Source: DASYQD01 sp036005845 (lineage in GTDB: Bacteria; Acidobacteriota; Thermoanaerobaculia; Multivoradales; JAIOJS01). Taken from it: a stretch of DNA of 14,008 nucleotides. The notes beneath the pieces were generated by a model. That model made no database searches. It saw nothing but the letters and a program-made list of their open reading frames with translations, and had not been told where the DNA came from. Shown here piece by piece: positions 6,837 to 13,970 of the stretch. Position 1 is the first letter of the stretch. Each line of letters starts with the position of its first letter. The stretch lies in the NCBI GenBank assembly GCA_036005845.1, contig DASYQD010000090.1, positions 1-14,008 of the forward strand, given 5' to 3'. Both the position numbers and the translations under genes were made by a program.

Positions 6837-6897
6837 CGAGAATCTCCTGCCGGCGCGCAACGATGAAGCGGAAACGCCCGAGTCTGAGGACCGTTGG
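6808..6897 (-). pseudogene. Remnant of a DUF4160 gene with internal deletion
   Basis: In the minus-strand frame ending at TGA 6808-6810, the translation begins PTVLRLGRFRFI and continues VARRQEILDAWKKHFGR before the stop. The first piece matches the usual N-terminus of DUF4160 (M-P-T-V-L-R-x-G-x-x-R-F), and the second matches its C-terminus (a helix ending in L-x-A-W-x-x-x-F). Typical DUF4160 proteins are about 75-90 residues; the middle with the PPH-x-H-V and F-W-L-x-P phrases is absent, so roughly 45-60 codons appear deleted in frame. The codon where ATG is expected is CGC (6898-6900), and no in-frame ATG precedes it nearby. The position immediately before and overlapping DUF2442 is exactly where an intact partner would be. 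Family match is from memory; chance is possible but unlikely for both ends. Confidence 0.6.
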
Positions 6898-6950
6898 GCG
6901 GCTCCAGCCTACCCCCGACTCGGGAGAAGGTGGCCTCCCACGACTGTCCG

Positions 6951-8465
6951 TTAGTGTTTACCAGGGTCACCGGACGCCAGGCCGAAGAAGCCGCGGATGC
7001 GTTGCAGCAGCGAGGCTTCGGCGCGGACGTCGCGGGCGCCGCGGTCGCGGTCGCGGCGGTCTTCGAGGGTCGCGGCCGTCTCCGCTTGCCGCGCCGTCAC
7101 CGCGGCCGAGAGGTGCTCGGCGAGCTGGGGGTCGTGCGCCAGCAGCGGCGCCAGCGCCTGCTTGCTGATCACCAGCACTTCACTGCCGCCGTCGGAGGTC
7201 ACGGTGGCGCTGCGCGGCGCACCGGTGAGCAGCGACATTTCACCGAAGAAGTCGCCTTTGCCGAGCGTCGCCAGCGTCACCACGCCGGTGTCGTCGGCGT
7301 CGCCGGCCTTGGTGACGCGGACGCGGCCGTGCTCGACGACGAAGAGCGAGTCGCCGCCGTCGCCCTCGCGCACCAGCACCTCGCCGGCGCCGTAGTGGCG
7401 ATGCTCGGCCGCCGCGGCGAGCTGAGCGACCGCGTCGCCTTCGAGGTCGCGGAAGAAGTGAAGCTGCGAGAGCAGCTCGATGGCGATCTGTCGCCGCTCG
7501 CGCGTGCGGCGGCGCTCTTGGCGCTCGGCGTGCGTCCACAGCACGCTGCGCGTCGGGTAGGCGATGGCGAGCCCCTGGCGCCGCAGCTCGTACCAGATGC
7601 GGCTCTTGACGCCGTCGTCGAAGCGCGTGAGCCCGACCAAGTCGCGCGTCCACACGCGCAGGCGATAGTCGACACCGCTGTCCTGGAAGGCGTGCAGATA
7701 GGCCTCGGGCGCCGGCGTCTCGACCGCTCCCGGCACCGCGCGGGCGGCCTCGAGCAGCGCGGCTTTGACGCGAAACGGCGGGGCGTCGTAGCTCACCTCG
7801 ACGTGGAAGTTGATGCCCACCGGCCGTTCGCCGGCGCCGTAGTTGAGCAGCCGCGCGTTGGAGAGGGTGGCGTTCGGCTCCCAGAGGTCGATGCCGTCGC
7901 GCGTGCGCATCCGCACGCTGCGCCAGGTGGCGTCGATGACCTGCACCGGCTGGCCGTCGAAGATCAGCCAGTCGCCGCGCGCGAACGGCTTCTCCAGCTC
8001 GAGGCCGACGCCGGCGAAGACGTTCTTCAGCATGTCCTGCAGCGCCAAGCCGATCACCGCCGAGAGCACGGTCGACGAGACCAGCACCGCCGGCAGCGGC
8101 TGCTCGAGGATGACGGTGGCGATGAGGAGCACCGTCGCCGCCAGCAGCACGATGCGCAGCACGTCGCGCACGAGCTTCGGCATCAGCGGGCCGCGCGCCG
8201 GGCTCCACGGCCGCTGGAAGATCAGCGAGTCGACGAGCGAGTAGACGACGAGCGCCGTCAGCAGCGCTCCGAGCGACGCGCTCACCCGCCAGCTGATCGA
8301 GTCGCGGCGCGTCAGCACCGCCAGCACCGCCACCGCCGCGGCGGAGAGCGCCCAGAAATGGAAGAGCACGCGGACGCGGATGGGCCAGCGGGTCCGCCGC
8401 AGCAGCGCGTACAGCAGCTCCAGGGCGACGAAGACGCCCACGCCGTAGGCGATGGCCGGGGTCAC
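6951..8465 (-). CDS. MscS-type mechanosensitive channel fused to a cyclic-nucleotide-binding domain
   Basis: This protein of about 504 residues begins with hydrophobic helices (AIAYGVGVFVALELLYALL, HFWALSAAAVAVLAVLT, SLGALLTALVVYSLV, IVLLAATVLLIATVI). The MscS pore and beta domain follow: VLSAVIGLALQDMLKNVFAG, LELEKPFARGDWLIFDG, then VIDATWRSVRMRTRDG with the N-A-T-L-S-N turn. After about residue 360 comes a cNMP-binding fold (FFRDLEGDAVAQL, GEVLVREGDGGDSLFVVEHG). Its phosphate-binding cassette is GDFFGEMSLLTGAPRSATV, with the Glu and Arg needed for cAMP or cGMP. Such channels couple membrane tension or osmotic state to a nucleotide signal. GTG 8465 is chosen so it does not approach the divergent tag start; TTG 8483 in the same frame is an alternative. 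Neither has a clear ribosome site. The two divergent starts are about 27 nt apart, so the promoters must lie inside the coding regions. Confidence 0.9.
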   Translation of the reverse strand: MTPAIAYGVGVFVALELLYALLRRTRWPIRVRVLFHFWALSAAAVAVLAVLTRRDSISWRVSASLGALLTALVVYSLVDSLIFQRPWSPARGPLMPKLVRDVLRIVLLAATVLLIATVILEQPLPAVLVSSTVLSAVIGLALQDMLKNVFAGVGLELEKPFARGDWLIFDGQPVQVIDATWRSVRMRTRDGIDLWEPNATLSNARLLNYGAGERPVGINFHVEVSYDAPPFRVKAALLEAARAVPGAVETPAPEAYLHAFQDSGVDYRLRVWTRDLVGLTRFDDGVKSRIWYELRRQGLAIAYPTRSVLWTHAERQERRRTRERRQIAIELLSQLHFFRDLEGDAVAQLAAAAEHRHYGAGEVLVREGDGGDSLFVVEHGRVRVTKAGDADDTGVVTLATLGKGDFFGEMSLLTGAPRSATVTSDGGSEVLVISKQALAPLLAHDPQLAEHLSAAVTARQAETAATLEDRRDRDRGARDVRAEASLLQRIRGFFGLASGDPGKH

Positions 8466-8491
8466 GGGCGCGCAGCATAACAAGCGGTACG

Positions 8492-9154
8492 ATGCGCGCC
8501 GTGCCGACGGCGGTGAAGGCGACGACGAGCGACGGCAGGCGCCGCTGCGCCTGGGTGGCGAACGCCAGCCCGCGCATGCTCGCCTACCACGACGAGCAGT
8601 GGGGCGTGCCGGTGCGCGACGACCGGCAGCTCTTCGCCAAGCTGATCCTCGACGGCGCGCAGGCGGGGCTGTCGTGGTCGACCATCCTCGCCCGCGAGGA
8701 GGGTTACTACCGCGCCTTCCACGACTTCGATCCCGCGCGCATCGCGCGCTACGGCGACAAGGACGTCGCGCGCCTGCTCGCCGACCCCGGCATCATCCGC
8801 AACCGCGCCAAGGTGCGCTCGGCGATCGCCAACGCGCGCGCCTACCTGAAGCTGCAAGAGGAAGAAGGCAGCTTCGCGGATTGGCTCTGGCGCTTCGTCG
8901 ACGGCGAGCCGGTGCGCAACCGCTGGCGCGACAGCAAGCAGGTGCCGGCCGAGACGCCGCTGTCGCAGGCGGTCAGCAAGTCGCTGCGCGAGCGCGGCTT
9001 CACCTTCGTCGGGCCGACCATCGTCTACGCGTTCATGCAGGCGGTGGGGATGGTCAACGACCACCTGGTGAGCTGCTACCGGCACGCCGAGGTGGCGGCG
9101 CCCGCCAACGCCAAGCGCGAGAAGGGGCCGTCGAAGAGGAGGACGTCGCGATGA
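8492..9154 (+). CDS. tag: DNA-3-methyladenine glycosylase I
   Basis: This 220-residue enzyme removes 3-methyladenine from alkylated DNA to start base-excision repair in the cytoplasm. The zinc-binding set of Tag is present: Cys19 (RCAWV), His33 (AYHDEQWG), His191 and Cys195 (NDHLVSCYRH). The hallmark LFAKLILDGAQAGLSWSTIL follows; at the position of the base-contacting Glu of E. coli Tag (L-E-G) this protein has Asp54 (L-D-G), a substitution I believe is common in other Tags. PGIIRNRAKVRSAIANARA and FTFVGPTIVYAFMQAVGMVNDH complete the fold. The tail after about residue 200 is short and basic. The start could also be GTG 8501 or 8513, since the first conserved residue is only at 19. Its TGA overlaps the next ATG by 4 nt (ATGA), so the two genes are coupled. 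Confidence 0.93.
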   Translation: MRAVPTAVKATTSDGRRRCAWVANASPRMLAYHDEQWGVPVRDDRQLFAKLILDGAQAGLSWSTILAREEGYYRAFHDFDPARIARYGDKDVARLLADPGIIRNRAKVRSAIANARAYLKLQEEEGSFADWLWRFVDGEPVRNRWRDSKQVPAETPLSQAVSKSLRERGFTFVGPTIVYAFMQAVGMVNDHLVSCYRHAEVAAPANAKREKGPSKRRTSR

Positions 9155-10116
9155 GGAGCATGCGCGTTCGCGTCGCGTTCGGGAGTGCGATCGCGGTCGC
9201 CATTGCCATTGCCGGATCGCTGGCGCCAGCGCGCGCCCAGCGCGACTGGAGCAAGGTGGAGATCAAGACCATCGCCGTCGCGCCGCGCATCTACATGCTG
9301 CAGGGCGCCGGCGGCAACGTCGGGCTCTTCGTCGGCGACGACGGCGCGTTCCTCATCGACGACCAGTACGCCCCGGTCTCCGACAAGATCAGGGCGGCCG
9401 TCGCGGCGGTGACGCCGAAACCGATCCGCTTCGTCCTCAACACCCACTGGCACGGCGACCACGTCGGCGGCAACGAGGCGTTCGCCGGCGGCGGCGCGGT
9501 GATCGTCGCCCACGACAACGTGCGCACGCGCATGCTCGTCGGCCAGCTCAACGAGCTGATGAAGCGCACCATCGACCCGGCCGTGCCCGTCGCACTGCCG
9601 GTGATCACCTTCAGCGACACGGTGACCTTCCACCTCGACGGCGAGGAGCTCTACGCCTTCCACGTGCCGCCGGCGCACACCGACGGCGACACCGCGGTCG
9701 TCTTCCGCCACGCCGACGTCATCCACACCGGCGACCTGCTCTTCAACGGCACCTACCCGGTGCTCGACGTGCCCTCGGGCGGGCGGCTGTCAGGAATGAT
9801 CGCGGCGGCCGACCAGCTGCTCGCCATCGCCGGGCCGCAGACGAAGATCATCCCCGGCCACGGCGACCTCGCCACGGCCGCCGACCTGCGCGCCTTCCGC
9901 GACATGCTCGCCATCGTGCGCGAGCGGGTGACGCCGCTGGTCAAGGCGGGCAAGAGCGCCGACGAAGTGGTTGCGGCGGCGCCGCTCGCCGATCTCGACG
10001 CCAAGTGGGGGCAGGGGTTCATGAAGGCTCCCGACTTCCTGCGCGCCGTGCACATGAGCTTGATGCGCGAGTTGGGCATCGTGGCGCCGATGTCGGCGGC
10101 GACGCCGCGGCCGTGA
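9151..10116 (+). CDS. Exported metallo-beta-lactamase-fold hydrolase
   Basis: This 321-residue protein opens with a classic signal peptide: basic MRSMRVRV, hydrophobic AIAVAIAIAGSLA, and probable cleavage after A-R-A at residue 29. The mature part is a metallo-beta-lactamase fold with NTHWHGDHVGG (His99, His101, Asp103, His104), PPAHTDGDTAV (His176), VIHTGDLLFNGTYPVLD (Asp195) and IIPGHG (His237), a full two-zinc set. The substrate is unknown. Secreted relatives are annotated only as MBL-fold metallo-hydrolases, and the motifs do not prove beta-lactam hydrolysis. ATG 9151 has GAGGAGG about 8 nt upstream and overlaps the tag stop as ATGA. Its own TGA overlaps the GTG of the next gene by 4 nt (GTGA). 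Being periplasmic while its operon neighbours look cytoplasmic is noteworthy. Confidence 0.88.
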   Translation: MRSMRVRVAFGSAIAVAIAIAGSLAPARAQRDWSKVEIKTIAVAPRIYMLQGAGGNVGLFVGDDGAFLIDDQYAPVSDKIRAAVAAVTPKPIRFVLNTHWHGDHVGGNEAFAGGGAVIVAHDNVRTRMLVGQLNELMKRTIDPAVPVALPVITFSDTVTFHLDGEELYAFHVPPAHTDGDTAVVFRHADVIHTGDLLFNGTYPVLDVPSGGRLSGMIAAADQLLAIAGPQTKIIPGHGDLATAADLRAFRDMLAIVRERVTPLVKAGKSADEVVAAAPLADLDAKWGQGFMKAPDFLRAVHMSLMRELGIVAPMSAATPRP

Positions 10117-11783
10117 GCGACGCGGCACCGTCGCCGGGGCTTTACGAGCAAGCGCTGGCGGCAGCGGCCGCGTCGGGTGCGGCGCTCGCTCTGGCGAAGC
10201 CGCCGCGGGCGTCGGCGGGCGTCGTGCCGTGGCGGCGCCGCAACGGCCGCATCGAGGTGTTCTGGGTGCGCCGCTCGGAAGCGGTGCCGTTCATGCCCGG
10301 CTGGCACGCCTTCCCCGGCGGCGGCCTCGCGCGCAGCGACGCCGAGCTGCCCGTGCACGGCGAGCCGCGCCACTCGTTCGCCGGCGACACCGCCAAATCC
10401 GTGCGCTCGCCCATTCCCGTCGGTTCGCGCGTCGAAGGCGAGGAGGTCGACCCCGACCTCGTGCCCGGCGTGGTGGCGGCAGCGCTGCGCGAGCTGTGGG
10501 AGGAAACCGGCTTGCTTCTCGTTACCGCGGCCGCAGTTCTTGACGATGGAGCCGATCCCGAAGACGGCGTTGCGCCAGGCGCTCCGGTCGCCGGGACCGC
10601 GGCCTCAGCCCTTCCGCGCGATGCGGGCACCGCCGCGCTCGCCGCCGCGTTGCGCGAGCGCGGGCTCGCGCTCGACGCCACGCAGCTCGTGTGGGCGGGC
10701 CGCTGGCTGACGCCGCCGTTCGCGCCGCTGCGTTTCGACAACCGCTTCTTCCTGCTCGAGTGGCCCGAGGATCGCGCGCAGCAACCGAGCGTCGTGCCCG
10801 GCGAGCTCGCCGAGGGCGAGTGGGTCGCGCCCGCTGCCGCACTGGCTCGGTGGCACGCAGGGGACGTGCTCGCGGCGCCGCCGATCCTCCATTTCCTGCG
10901 CGTCCTCGCCGAGGATGCTCCCGAGGCCGGCCTGCGCCGACTCCACGATCCCGTCGAAGCCGACCTCGGCCCATTCCGCCGCATCGAGTTCCGCCCCGGC
11001 GTGGTCATGGTGCCGTTGCGCACGCCGACGCTGCCGCCGGCGACGCACACCAACGCCTACCTGCTCGGCACCGGCCCCATGGTGCTCGTCGATCCCGGCT
11101 CGCCATACCCGCAGGAGCAGGACCGCCTGCACGCGGCCATTGCCGCCGCGACGTCGCAGCTCGGCCGGCGCCTCAACGCCATCTGGATCACCCACCACCA
11201 TCCCGATCATGTCGGCGGCGTCGCCGCCGCGGCCGCCGCGTTCGACGTTCCCGTCGCCGCGCACCCGGCAACGGCGGAGCGCCTCGCCGCCCGCGGCATC
11301 CGCGTCAACGCGTTCTTCCACGACGGCGAACGTGCCGAGCTCGGCCCCGGCTTCCACGTGCGCATCCTCCACACTCCCGGACACGCGCGCGGCCACCTCG
11401 CCTTCCTCGTCGAAGAGGACAGCACTCTCCTCTGCGGCGACCTGCTGTCGGCCCTCTCCACCATCGTCATCGACCCGCCCGAAGGCAACATGCGCGACTA
11501 CCTGGCGTCGCTCGAGCGCTGCCGCGAGCTGCGACCGCGCTTCCTCTTCCCCGCCCACGGCCCGGTGCTGCGCGACGGCGAGCGCGTGCTGACGCAGCTC
11601 ATCGACCACCGCCGTGACCGCGAAGCACGCGTGCTCGCCGCCTGGAAGAGCGGCGTGCATGAAGCGGACGCCATCGTCCCCCTCGCCTACGACGAAGCCG
11701 AAGTGCCGCCGCCGCTGCGCCCCATCGCCGCCCGCCAGGTGCTCGCCCACCTCGACCATCTGCGCGAGCAGGGCCTGCTATAG
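10113..11783 (+). CDS. NUDIX-metallo-beta-lactamase fusion (LACTB2-like C-terminal half)
   Basis: This 556-residue protein joins two hydrolases. Residues about 33-280 are a NUDIX domain: SAGVVPWRRRNG, then PGWHAFPGGGLA (Gly69-71), then VVAAALRELWEETGLLL (Arg126, Glu127, Glu130, Glu131). The usual NUDIX box G-x5-E-x7-R-E-x2-E-E is split by about 41 extra residues; I recall a similar insertion in NUDT19-type CoA diphosphatases. Residues about 320-556 are a metallo-beta-lactamase domain with WITHHHPDHVGG (His361, His363, Asp365, His366), LHTPGHARGHLAF, LCGDLLSALSTIVIDPP and LFPAHGPVL, ending in a helical region like the LACTB2 winged helix. Likely cytoplasmic, cleaving a nucleotide or CoA-type diphosphate plus a second ester or phosphodiester substrate (inference). 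GTG 10113 is chosen from its GTGA overlap with the previous stop. The inverted repeat AGCGTA-GT-TACGCT (11782-11795) at the stop may be a weak terminator. Confidence 0.87.
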   Translation: MSDAAPSPGLYEQALAAAAASGAALALAKPPRASAGVVPWRRRNGRIEVFWVRRSEAVPFMPGWHAFPGGGLARSDAELPVHGEPRHSFAGDTAKSVRSPIPVGSRVEGEEVDPDLVPGVVAAALRELWEETGLLLVTAAAVLDDGADPEDGVAPGAPVAGTAASALPRDAGTAALAAALRERGLALDATQLVWAGRWLTPPFAPLRFDNRFFLLEWPEDRAQQPSVVPGELAEGEWVAPAAALARWHAGDVLAAPPILHFLRVLAEDAPEAGLRRLHDPVEADLGPFRRIEFRPGVVMVPLRTPTLPPATHTNAYLLGTGPMVLVDPGSPYPQEQDRLHAAIAAATSQLGRRLNAIWITHHHPDHVGGVAAAAAAFDVPVAAHPATAERLAARGIRVNAFFHDGERAELGPGFHVRILHTPGHARGHLAFLVEEDSTLLCGDLLSALSTIVIDPPEGNMRDYLASLERCRELRPRFLFPAHGPVLRDGERVLTQLIDHRRDREARVLAAWKSGVHEADAIVPLAYDEAEVPPPLRPIAARQVLAHLDHLREQGLL

Positions 11784-11848
11784 CGTAGTTACGCTCGCGC
11801 GTCGCCGCCCAGTGAGCGACGAAGGTCGATACGGAAGCACCGCTTGTT

Positions 11849-12046
11849 ATGACAATCAAGAAAGTGATCTGCGCACCCGCGGGACGGCTCAGCGCAGGCG
11901 AGCGCCGCGAGCTGCTGCGCAGCTTTGATCGGCTGGTGCCTGCGATCCCCGAGCGGCCGGCAGCCGAGGTCGACGCGGAGCTCGCTGAGTTGCGTAGGGC
12001 GCGGCGGGCCGACGCCAAGCGCAGCGCGTCGCCGTCGACGCGATGA
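11849..12046 (+). CDS. Small hypothetical protein, antitoxin-like C-terminus (65 aa)
   Basis: This 65-residue frame has the G/C-rich third positions of real genes here. Its sequence is MTIKKVICAPAGRLSAGERRELL, then a proline-rich middle (VPAIPERP), then AAEVDAELAELRRARRADA. The ERPAAEVDAEL...RRARRA pattern resembles the C-terminal toxin-wrapping tail of VapB-like antitoxins, but there is no recognisable DNA-binding N-terminus and no PIN or other toxin gene follows. It could be a remnant of a toxin-antitoxin pair or a chance frame. The ribosome site is poor (GGAAGC about 13 nt upstream). It lies between the NUDIX fusion and the peptidase gene. Confidence 0.4.
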   Translation: MTIKKVICAPAGRLSAGERRELLRSFDRLVPAIPERPAAEVDAELAELRRARRADAKRSASPSTR

Positions 12047-12071
12047 CCACCACCCAGCCCTCGGCCCTGCT

Positions 12072-12118
12072 CACGCACCGCGTGCTAGCGTCGTCGCCCT
12101 TGAACAAGGAGGAAGCCC
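12072..12118 (+). promoter_or_regulatory. Leader of the M28 peptidase gene: inverted repeat and strong ribosome site
   Basis: CACGC-ACC-GCGTG (12072-12084) is a perfect 5+3+5 inverted repeat about 38 nt before the peptidase start. It is followed by GTGCTAGCGTCG, which could hold a weak -10. AAGGAGG (near 12107-12113) is the ribosome site, about 10 nt before ATG 12123, and decides that start over in-frame upstream codons. The promoter itself is uncertain. Confidence 0.35.
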
Positions 12119-12122
12119 AACG

Positions 12123-13943
12123 ATGACCGAGCTTTGCATCAACCGGCGGAGCGCCTTTGCGGCCGCGCTGCTCATTACCGCCGGAGTCCTTGCCTGCAAG
12201 CCGGCGGAAGCGCCGGCGCCCGAGGCCGCCGCCACGCCGACGACCGCCGCCGCCGAGAGCCCGCTGCTCGCGAAGGCCGACAAGGCCGCCGCGGCGATCA
12301 CGCCCGAAGTGCTGCGGGCTCCCATCGCCGAGCTCGGCAGCGATGCCTACGAGGGCCGCGACCCTGGCTCGCGCGGCGACGTCAAGGCGCGCAACTACCT
12401 CATCCAACAGATGCAGGGGCTCGGCCTGCAGCCGGGCTTCGCCGACGGCTGGCAGCAGCCGTTCGACCTGGTGAGCGTCGACGCCGCGATGCCGGCGACC
12501 TGGACCTTTACCGGCGCCGGCGGCAAGTCGGCCGCCTTCAAGCGCAAGGACGAGTTCATCGCCGCCTCCGGCGTGCAGGACCCGAAGGCGACGCTCAAGA
12601 ACGCCGAGGTGGTCTTCGTCGGCTACGGCATCCAGGCGCCCGAGTTCCAGTGGGACGACTTTAAGGGGCAGGACCTCAAGGGCAAGGTCCTGCTGATGCT
12701 GAACAACGATCCCGACTGGGACGACGCGCTGTTCGCCGGCAAGCGACGCCTCTACTACGGCCGCTGGACCTACAAGTACGAGAGCGCGGCGCGGCAGGGC
12801 GCGGCGGGCGCGATCATCATCCACACCACGCCGTCGGCCGGCTATCCCTTCCAGGTGGTGCAGACCTCGTGGACCGGCGAGCAGTTCGAGCTGCCGCGCG
12901 AGAACGAGCCGCGCGTCCAGGTGCGCGGCTGGCTCACCGAGGACGCCTCGAAGCGGCTCGTCGCGCTCAGCGGCAAGGACCTCGACCAACTCATCGAGTC
13001 GGCGAAGTCGAAGGACTTCCAGCCGGTGCCGCTCGGCGTGCGCACCTCGCTGGTGCTGAACAACAAGATCCGCCGCGTGCAGACCGCCAACGTCGTCGGC
13101 AAGATCCCCGGCCGCGACGAGAAGCTGGCGCAGCAGGTGGTCATCTTCACCGCCCATCACGACCACCTCGGCATCGGCGAGCCCGACGCGAAGGGCGACA
13201 AGATCTACAACGGCGCCCGCGACAACGCCTCCGGCTGCGCCGAGATCCTCGCCATCGCGCGCGCCTTCAAGGCGCTGCCCGAGGCGCCGCGACGCACCGT
13301 CATGATCGGTTTCGTCGCCGCCGAGGAGCAGGGCCTGCTGGGCTCGAAGTACCTCGCCCAGCATCCGCCCGTGCCCGCCGGCCGCATCGCCGCCGACATC
13401 AACCTCGACAGCGCCAACATCTGGGGCAAGACCAAAGACGTCACCTACATCGGCATCGAGAAGTCGTCGTTGGGTGACGTCGTGCGCAAGCTCGCCGGCG
13501 AGCAGGGGCGCGAGGTCAAGGGCGACCAGTTCCCCGACAAGGGCTTCTACTACCGCTCCGACCAGTTCAGCTTCGCCAAGGTCGGCATCCCCGCCATCTA
13601 CCTCGAGCCGGGCACCGACTTCGAGGGGCGTCCCGCGGGCTGGGGCAAGGAGCAGCTGGACATCAACGAGAACGAGCAATACCACCAGCCGAGCGACGAG
13701 CTGACGCCCGATTGGAACTTCGACGGCATGGTGCAGGACGCGCAGCTCGGCTTCAAGGCCGGTCTGTGGATCGCCGAGGAGGACGAGCTGCCGACCTGGA
13801 CGCCGGGCGACGAGTTCGAGGCGGCGCGCAAGAAGGCGATCGAGGAGGCGGAGAACGGCGCGGCGGCGCCTGCCGCTACGCCCGCGCCCGCGGCGACGCC
13901 CGCCGCTTCACCGGCGGCGAGCGCGAAGGCCGACGACGACTAG
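12123..13943 (+). CDS. M28 family zinc aminopeptidase, lipoprotein with PA domain
   Basis: This 606-residue exported peptidase has a signal sequence with a lipobox (ITAGVLAC, Cys25), so it is probably anchored to a membrane facing the periplasm or exterior. An Ala/Pro-rich linker follows. The fold is an M28 domain interrupted by a PA-type lid (about 155-300; VFVGYGIQAPEFQWDDFKG, AARQGAAGAIIIHTT). The two-zinc site is complete: His345 and catalytic Asp347 in TAHHDHLG, Asp367 in NGARDNASG, catalytic Glu401 and ligand Glu402 in AAEEQGLLGS, Asp429 in INLDSAN, and His521 in YHQPSDEL. The protein trims N-terminal residues from peptides, most likely for nutrient scavenging (inference). The C-terminus is a low-complexity Ala/Pro/Glu tail after about residue 575. 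Start ATG 12123 is fixed by AAGGAGG and the signal peptide. No gene follows in the window. Confidence 0.94.
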   Translation: MTELCINRRSAFAAALLITAGVLACKPAEAPAPEAAATPTTAAAESPLLAKADKAAAAITPEVLRAPIAELGSDAYEGRDPGSRGDVKARNYLIQQMQGLGLQPGFADGWQQPFDLVSVDAAMPATWTFTGAGGKSAAFKRKDEFIAASGVQDPKATLKNAEVVFVGYGIQAPEFQWDDFKGQDLKGKVLLMLNNDPDWDDALFAGKRRLYYGRWTYKYESAARQGAAGAIIIHTTPSAGYPFQVVQTSWTGEQFELPRENEPRVQVRGWLTEDASKRLVALSGKDLDQLIESAKSKDFQPVPLGVRTSLVLNNKIRRVQTANVVGKIPGRDEKLAQQVVIFTAHHDHLGIGEPDAKGDKIYNGARDNASGCAEILAIARAFKALPEAPRRTVMIGFVAAEEQGLLGSKYLAQHPPVPAGRIAADINLDSANIWGKTKDVTYIGIEKSSLGDVVRKLAGEQGREVKGDQFPDKGFYYRSDQFSFAKVGIPAIYLEPGTDFEGRPAGWGKEQLDINENEQYHQPSDELTPDWNFDGMVQDAQLGFKAGLWIAEEDELPTWTPGDEFEAARKKAIEEAENGAAAPAATPAPAATPAASPAASAKADDD

Positions 13944-13968
13944 CCTCGGCGCTCGCCTCACGCGAGGC
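13943..13968 (+). terminator. Hairpin after the M28 peptidase (weak terminator candidate)
   Basis: Directly at the peptidase stop, GCCTCG (13943-13948) can pair with CGAGGC (13963-13968). Alternatively GCCTC (13955-13959) pairs with GAGGC (13964-13968) around a 4-nt loop. No U-run follows, so Rho-independent termination is only a possibility. Confidence 0.3.
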
Positions 13969-13970
13969 AT

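Noticed and set aside
6894..8480. 528-residue open frame on the plus strand
   Set aside because: It is the antisense shadow of the MscS-cNMP gene; the product is rich in Arg, Ala, His and Gln with no domain.
8500..8700. Loss of a catalytic residue in Tag (Asp in place of Glu in the L-E-G motif)
   Set aside because: The Asp variant appears common among Tag proteins as I recall them, and all zinc ligands are present, so inactivity is not supported.
9151..11783. Beta-lactam resistance from the two metallo-beta-lactamase-fold proteins
   Set aside because: The motifs are general to the fold and one protein is a NUDIX fusion of LACTB2 type. Nothing specific points to beta-lactam hydrolysis.
11889..13685. 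598-residue open frame on the minus strand
   Set aside because: It is the antisense shadow of the M28 peptidase, whose catalytic residues are complete on the plus strand.
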